Position numbers and translations under genes: made by a program. The notes under the pieces are model-generated. The model was not told where the DNA came from, searched no databases, and saw only the letters and a list, made by a program, of their open reading frames with translations. From NCBI GenBank assembly GCA_015227615.1, contig JAALGZ010000013.1:1234226-1298225 (forward strand): 64,000 nucleotides of DNA. The letters are read 5' to 3'. Shown here in pieces: positions 58,178 to 64,000 of the stretch (position 1 is the first letter of the stretch; each line of letters begins with the position of its first letter). This DNA is from Labyrinthula sp. Ha. Taxonomy: Eukaryota > Sar > Bigyra > Labyrinthulida > Labyrinthulaceae.

Positions 58178-59218
58178 ATGAAAACAAAAAGAAAAAGAGG
58201 GGTTTTGGTACTTGGACCAGAAGAAGCAGGGAGAGCACAGTTTGTTGACGCATTAAAAGAAACAGAAAAAGCTCCTGATGCAACTCAAGGTAATGAACCA
58301 AGCAATGGTGAGCAAACCCCACTTGGGAATGGAGTTATTATTAATCCACAACAATACCTGGAATTATCGGAAAAAGAGTTTCACAGAAAGATATTGAACT
58401 ATTGCTCTAAATATGACATTGTTTCGGTTGTTTGTGTAATTGGCTATGGTGAGATAGATACCAGACAAGACATAGAACTCTTTGATATAATAAATCTCTT
58501 CAAGAAAAGGTTTATAAACATTTATGGATTGCTAGAATATGTCTTCAGGGATAACTTGCAAAGGTTCTCAGAAAACTCCTTGAAGGTGTTGATCAACAAA
58601 GCAAGAACAAAATACTCACGAATTCTGTTAACAGAGCAGAATCTATGTATCCTTGGAAGCAAAGATTATACTCATTTGCTGGAAAGAGTTAAAGAAAAAG
58701 TGTTCACCAGTAGTCCAAATATTCTATCTCCCAAAGTATACTTTGAAATTTGCAAACTCTGCAAATTAGAAGCAGATCCAATAACTGCTCTCGCGTCTTG
58801 TGCCTTCCATGAAGAAGAAATTCTAGTTCATCCAGATGAAGAAGCTTTTCATCTTAATCCAATACCTACTTTATTTCACCCAGGAACATTGAAAGACGGT
58901 TTTTTCCGGTCTAACATGTCTCCAGAAATTGCTTCTATCGGTGAAATGGGTGCTAATTTGATAAACAGAAATTTTGCAAAGCAGTTTACAAAGATATATG
59001 ACTGTTGTCAAAAAACATTTCGTAGTTCTGGCTGTACTGTTCAGTTTAAATGTTGTGGTCAAAACTCTAATGGTTGTCAGAAACGTTGTACCAACTGCAG
59101 AAAAGACATTAATGACACCGGTTGTTCAAAACGTTGTGTGAGCTGTAGACAAACAATAGATAAGAAAGGATGTCTTGAGGCAAAGGAGCACACATTTTAT
59201 CCAGTGAGCATTCAGTAA
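58178..59218 (+). CDS. Pseudo-GTPase paralogue with the same cysteine-rich tail
   Basis: 346 residues, one exon. It aligns along its length with the neighbouring GTPase: GVLVLGPEEAGRAQF against AIIVMGPTGQGKSSF, EIDTRQDIELFDII against QLDARQDSNLYKLI, and a matching tail (CKLCKLEADPITALASCAFH, YDCCQ, FKCCGQNSNGC, CTNCRKDINDTGC, CVSCRQTIDKKGC). The P-loop lysine and serine are Arg19 and Ala20, and the DTPG motif is replaced by INPQ, so GTP binding and hydrolysis are unlikely. The frame is fully open with ordinary codon use, so it is not a decayed gene: the fold and zinc tail appear to be kept for another job, such as partnering the active GTPase. Confidence 0.85.
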   Translation: MKTKRKRGVLVLGPEEAGRAQFVDALKETEKAPDATQGNEPSNGEQTPLGNGVIINPQQYLELSEKEFHRKILNYCSKYDIVSVVCVIGYGEIDTRQDIELFDIINLFKKRFINIYGLLEYVFRDNLQRFSENSLKVLINKARTKYSRILLTEQNLCILGSKDYTHLLERVKEKVFTSSPNILSPKVYFEICKLCKLEADPITALASCAFHEEEILVHPDEEAFHLNPIPTLFHPGTLKDGFFRSNMSPEIASIGEMGANLINRNFAKQFTKIYDCCQKTFRSSGCTVQFKCCGQNSNGCQKRCTNCRKDINDTGCSKRCVSCRQTIDKKGCLEAKEHTFYPVSIQ

Positions 59219-60290
59219 ATAGAAAATGACCACAATTTATTAGAGTTTCTTACTTAAATAACTTCTTGTTTCATAACACAATAAGAGCAACCCATTCATT
59301 ACATTTTCAGAGCTTTATAGAAGGTAAAGTTCACAAGATTGTACTTTTAGAAACTTCATGAATTCTTAACAGAAGTGTTGAAGACTGAATGATGATAGAG
59401 TTTAATTATAGTTAGAACCAGTTTTCTTAATGAGGTGTGTTTATCAGTTAACCAAATGAAAAGAAAAGTAGTAGATGGACACCTAGAGAAAGTTAAGCTA
59501 TATTTAAGTTTTTTGGTTCTTGTTTCAAGAGAGGAGGTATTTACTATCAAGCAGTGGATGAAGAGCCTTAACCAGCAAGTTGTTTATTGGATAAGATTAC
59601 CTAAAATATTTTAGATTTGGGCATCCTACAGAATACTTGCTCTCGCTCAACTTTTTAATGTGATTCTAATAATAAAACTCATGAAAACTCTCTTGCAGAA
59701 ACAGAGCAAAATTAAATTTAAGACATTGTTTTATTTAAACTCATCCCCATCTATAAGAAAAATCCCTTTCTTTGGTGGCCTTTTCTGGTGATAGCTTTTC
59801 TAGTACTCTATTTCTAAATACACATATTTTTTTTTCGGCAATATGGTCTCCGGATCAACTCTTTTTACCTCAATAAACATTCTCTCTGAATTACTTAAAA
59901 ATTCTTGTGGTTTTTCTTGGTTAGTATTCACAACTGTTCTGAGCTAAGAACATGCCCTTAAGTTATGGAAATTCTTTGCTGAAGTCAGACACTAAGCAGT
60001 CGAGTGTACGACTCTCTCCATACTGACTGTTTACACTTTACATAGTTATAATACAATATTACATTACTGCACAATTGGTGCAACTTTACATAATACATTT
60101 TTACTAATACATAAGCACCGGAAACAACAGATCGTAAAACCTTAATATCTCAACAACTACTGGGAGTTAGAAAACGTTACTTATATCATTTTAAAGCTCT
60201 TTTAAAGCTCTTTTAGTTAATTTAATTTAATATACGTATCCTCATACACATATAGACGATACGGACAATTACTTGTCTAACTTGGTTGCG
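59219..60290. other. AT-rich spacer and probable copia leader
   Basis: No gene seen. The part from about 59935 (TGTTCTGAGC) to 60290 probably contains the 5' LTR and leader of the copia element, because copia LTRs usually start TGTT, but the second LTR lies beyond the window and the boundaries cannot be confirmed. Confidence 0.3.
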
Positions 60291-63200
60291 ATGGAAGTAA
60301 ACGAAAATCAGAGTGATCCCGTGGAAGAACGAACAGCACGGAGTGAAAACTCCAACTTGACCCAAGGGGAAACTCATTTACAAAACTTTCCTGCTTCAAC
60401 TACAACACTTACGAAGCTAGAAATTACAAATGAAGCAATTAACGAAGAATTCTACAAAAAAGGACGAAAAAGATTGGAAAACCTTTTACGATCAAAAACT
60501 GATCAAAATCAATTCGAACTTCTGAAACAAGGTGTTGAGATGTACCTGCTTGCCTTAAAATTACAAATTAATGGAACATCTCTACGAAAATTCTTTAAAT
60601 CTCACGACCGCAGCATCATTGATGAGCTGTTAGAATCTTACAATCCGCTTACTCAAAAATCTAACTACATTCTAGAGGAAGAAATTGACGATGAACTTTC
60701 AGATGACATCATTTCTCTTTGGAAAAAAGACGTTGTTTTCTTACGAACAATCCGAACCCCACATCGTTTTTGCAAAATCCTGCGACGCATCGGGGCTGTT
60801 ACATTCTTACCTACACAAACCAGAAAAAGAATTAACTTTGGAAACTTGATTTACAGCTGTTGGGAGGAATCAGAACCCATTACAGACTTCGTTAAACGCT
60901 TTGATTCTTTGGTACAACAGGCTAATCAGATCAAGATGATGCAAAATGACTCTGATTTACTTACACTTTTTCAAACTAAGATTCTCTTCAGAAGAAACAA
61001 CAATCAGAAAATTTTTACAGTTGTCAACAATTTGGATTCAAAAGATCTACCATTAAAGGATTACATGAGTGAAGTGACACAAGCCGTACTTCACCATGAC
61101 AATTCAGGTTTGATCCCTTTTGATGCTCCAAGTACATCAGTTGTTGCATTTACAAAGAAAATTGTTTCTTCTAATTCAAAAGGTACATTGTGTTTCAATT
61201 GCGGTGAAGATTTTCCACACAAAGGCAAACAATGTGCTGCTAAAGGTGCTACCTGTTCTTACTGTGGCAAACCTAATCATTTTGCAAAGGTGTGTTCAAC
61301 CAACCCAGAACGTACATTACAACTTCCCAAGATGAAGAAAAAACCAACAAAGAAAACAGTAGCAGTAACATCTACAAAAGAAAATTTTAATCCTTTCAGT
61401 TTCGCTACTTCTCTTTGTACCACAGGTTCAAACTCTTTAGCTGGGCTGGATTCATGCAGCGATGTTTTCGTTTTTAGAAGCGCTGATTTTTTTACACACA
61501 TGGATCAGAAGCCTGGTAAACTTACCCTTACAGAAAATTCTGGTAGCTACGAAAGCACTGGAACAGCCAGATTTGCATTCAAAGAATTTCCTTCTAAGTT
61601 TTTTACAGTACAGGCAATTTACATGCCAAGTGCAAATTTCAACATTTTGTGTACCTACGATCTAGAGCAACAGAATGTTAAAGTCAACCATCGCTCTAGA
61701 AATGTACAACTAGAAACAGGAAACAAATTAAAAATAATTTTACTTGGAAAGAAAAGCTTCATTGAAATCATTCCACTAGGGAAATCAGTCTTACAAACCT
61801 CTGATCCAAATCTAATGCATCGTAGATTGATGCATCTCTCAGAGGACAAACTTAAACATGCTGGTTTCATTAAGGGTTCTCAAAAACTAAACAGCTGCCA
61901 AGTCTGTCTTCAGACAAAAGCTAAACACAACCCAGTGAAGAATTTAATTCACAAGATGAAACTCTCTCCTGATTCCAAAGGTCAAGCTTTTTCAATGGAC
62001 TTACTCATTCCGCCAAAACACTCGATGAAACCAGTCAATGGTGTTGTGGCTGCATTGATTTCAGTTGACCTGAAAACAAAATTAATTAGAGTTGCTCCTT
62101 TAAGAACACTTCAATCGAAAGATTTACTTGCAGCTCTTTACTACCTTCTTTCTACACTCAAAACTTTACCAAAAACGATTGTTACAGACCGCCAATCTGG
62201 TTTTACGGCAGAACACTTTGTCATCTCAATTTCCGCAAAAGGCATTCATTTACGTTTTGTCCCTAGAGATCGACATGACACTTTCAATGGAGTTGCTGAA
62301 CGAACGATTGGCATCTTAAAGGTCATGGCTTCAGCCGCCCTACTACAGTCTAAACTTGATGACTCCTTTTGGATCTACGCAGTCAAATTTGCAAGTTACA
62401 TCAAGAACAGAGTACATCACAAAACACTTGGTGAATCGCCTTACAAACTAGAAACTGGGCAAGAACCAAACCTTTCTTCACTTAGAACCTTTGGTTGCTG
62501 TTGTTTTACGTTAAAATCTTCTGGAACGAAGACAAACAAATTTCAAGAAAGAACAGACACTGGTCTCTTTCTTGGACTACAGGAACATTCAAGTTTCAAC
62601 ACAGCAATCATCTACAAACTTAGTACTGGAAAAATCATTTACCCTCAACTAACCGATGTTTGGTTCCAGGAATCAAGAACACATGATCAAATCGATCAAA
62701 ATCCACCAACTTTCTCATTTGGTGACATCAAAATTGTTGACAAAACTGAAAATGACCCAATTTCTGAGGACGATTTTGAATCTGATGATGACGATGATTT
62801 CAGTCCAGATTTTGGTATACACTATGTACGTTATGGCCAGAAGTCAAATCAACAAGAAAATCATGATTTTGAGCATGATGATAATTTCGATGAAAATCCC
62901 CCTTCAGCAGATGTTCAACTCGATCAGGATCAAGATGCACATGATCCAACCCCATCTGCCGAAGTAACAAGCCCTGAAACACCTCAAACGAGCGAAAACA
63001 GCAATGCTCGTCTACCAGTCACAACGCGATCTGGGAGAAATGCAACGAAATTCGACCTAAATCGGATGTCAGCTTTCACGTTGAACACAACTGAAGAAAC
63101 AACACACATCATCAAGCCTAAAACAAAAGGTCAGAAAGAAAAGCTACGGAAGAAGATCATTCAGTCTAGAATTGATCAGAAACCTTCCATTTACCGTGAC

Positions 63201-64000
63201 ACAAGAGGTCACCCAGACGAAGCATCTTACAAGAAAGCGGTCGAAAAAGAACTCAAAGCTTTGGAAGAACGAAAGGTTCTCAAAGTGATTAATCGCTCTG
63301 AACTTCCTGAAAATGCTTACGTTGGAAAATGCACGATGCTTGTGAAACAAAAACGCAATGGTAGGTTCAAAGCAAGATGTGTTTACAATGGAAGATCTCA
63401 GAAATTCAAAATTACACCTTACCGCAGTTCTCCTACCTTAGACTACAACAGTCTTGCAGTTGCACTAGCAGTTGCAGCTCGAAGACAGTTCCATTTTAAC
63501 ACTTTAGATGTTAGTACCGCATTCTTGTACGCGGATCTACCTGCTGGCACTACACTCTACTGTGAAATCCCTGATGGACATGAACTGAAACATGACAAGA
63601 CTAAAGTAATGAAGATTGAGAAAGCACTTTACGGTCTGAAGGAAAGTCCCAAGCTTTGGTTTGACAATGTTTCTGCTACAATTCAAAAACTTGGACTCAA
63701 ACAAGCGATCTTTGACGAGTGTGTCTTCTACAAGAAAGATTTAATTACTTTACTTTACGTTGATGATGTACTGATGCTCGGTACAAAACAAGAAATTACA
63801 AACTTCTCAAAACAGTTTGGGAAAACTTACAAAATTACATTAGGATCACTAGATCAGAAAACAGACTTCTTAGGAGTTAACATTGAAAGAAAACCCAATG
63901 GAGACTACCAAATTGACCAAACCAAACACATTGAGAAAATTTTAGAAAAATTCAAGGATTTCAAGACTAAAGACAAATTTACACCATTACCTTCTACTTT
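60291..64000 (+). mobile_element. Ty1/copia retrotransposon, young-looking, cut by window end
   Basis: One frame is open from the ATG at 60291 to the last base. Order of parts: gag; two zinc knuckles (CFNCGEDFPHKGKQC near 61192 and CSYCGKPNHFAKVC near 61255); a protease region with LDSCSD near 61450; integrase zinc region and DDE core (SMDLL, TDRQSG, NGVAERTIG; 61800-62350); a linker; and a reverse transcriptase with LLYVDDVLMLG near 63755. The integrase-before-RT order defines copia. It looks whole as far as the window shows, with no break seen, and its codon use is less AT-rich than the desert. The rest of the RT, RNase H and the 3' LTR lie outside. Confidence 0.93.

Noticed and set aside
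58098-58322. Minus-strand frame over the start of the pseudo-GTPase gene
   Set aside because: Low-complexity Leu/Phe text opposite a real coding frame.
1-64000. CRISPR arrays, operons or other prokaryotic features
   Set aside because: No regularly spaced repeats or ribosome-binding patterns; the content is clearly eukaryotic.

Overview
The window is nuclear DNA of a unicellular eukaryote with a very AT-rich genome and the standard genetic code: clear genes end in TAA, TAG or TGA. Evidence for a eukaryote is GT-AG introns, a mitochondrial targeting peptide on a SCOT gene, an ADAM-type metalloprotease, a Roco GTPase relic, AIG1-type GTPases, and LINE, Ty1/copia and Ty3/gypsy elements. The introns are very short: 27 and 28 nt in the SCOT gene, with models of 24-30 nt (and one weaker 20-nt call) elsewhere. 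Introns this small are known from, for example, Paramecium and Blastocystis, but the code and gene content fit neither, so I do not name a lineage.

Layout. 0.35-1.15 kb holds an intron-dense coding region, possibly PEX11-like, and a small membrane or secreted ORF. 1.6-4.0 kb holds a convergent pair: SCOT (ketone-body CoA transferase) on + and a ubiquitin-nickel superoxide dismutase fusion on -. 4.6-5.8 kb carries a 465-bp direct repeat with a possible 3'-terminal exon. 8.6-11.2 kb is an intact ADAM-like membrane metalloprotease. 11.2-22.6 kb is mostly an AT-rich desert with a fragment resembling glutamate dehydrogenase. 22.6-25.3 kb is a decayed Roco (ROC-COR) gene on -.

25.7-42.3 kb is repeat territory: two diverged copies of an unclassified ~1.9-kb coding-like unit, a nearly intact LINE (28.0-31.4 kb, one 11-bp duplication away from a single frame) and an old degraded copy of the same LINE family. 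At 45.2 kb there is a probable tiny gene of three exons. 46.3-49.2 kb is an old Ty1/copia relic, and 49.3-56.3 kb an old Ty3/gypsy element with recognisable LTRs on -. 56.6-59.2 kb holds a divergent pair of related genes: an AIG1-like GTPase and a paralogue whose nucleotide-binding motifs are gone, both ending in a zinc-type cysteine-rich tail that starts like a CHORD domain. 60.3 kb to the window edge is a young-looking Ty1/copia element cut by the window end.

Functionally, SCOT feeds acetoacetyl-CoA metabolism in the mitochondrion and the NiSOD handles superoxide, probably in the cytosol. In the fusion, cleavage after the ubiquitin diglycine would expose the N-terminal histidine that NiSOD needs to bind nickel. 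The divergent GTPase and pseudo-GTPase look like a co-regulated pair and, with the ubiquitin-NiSOD, are the most interesting host features. All assignments come from reading the sequence by eye; no database search was run.
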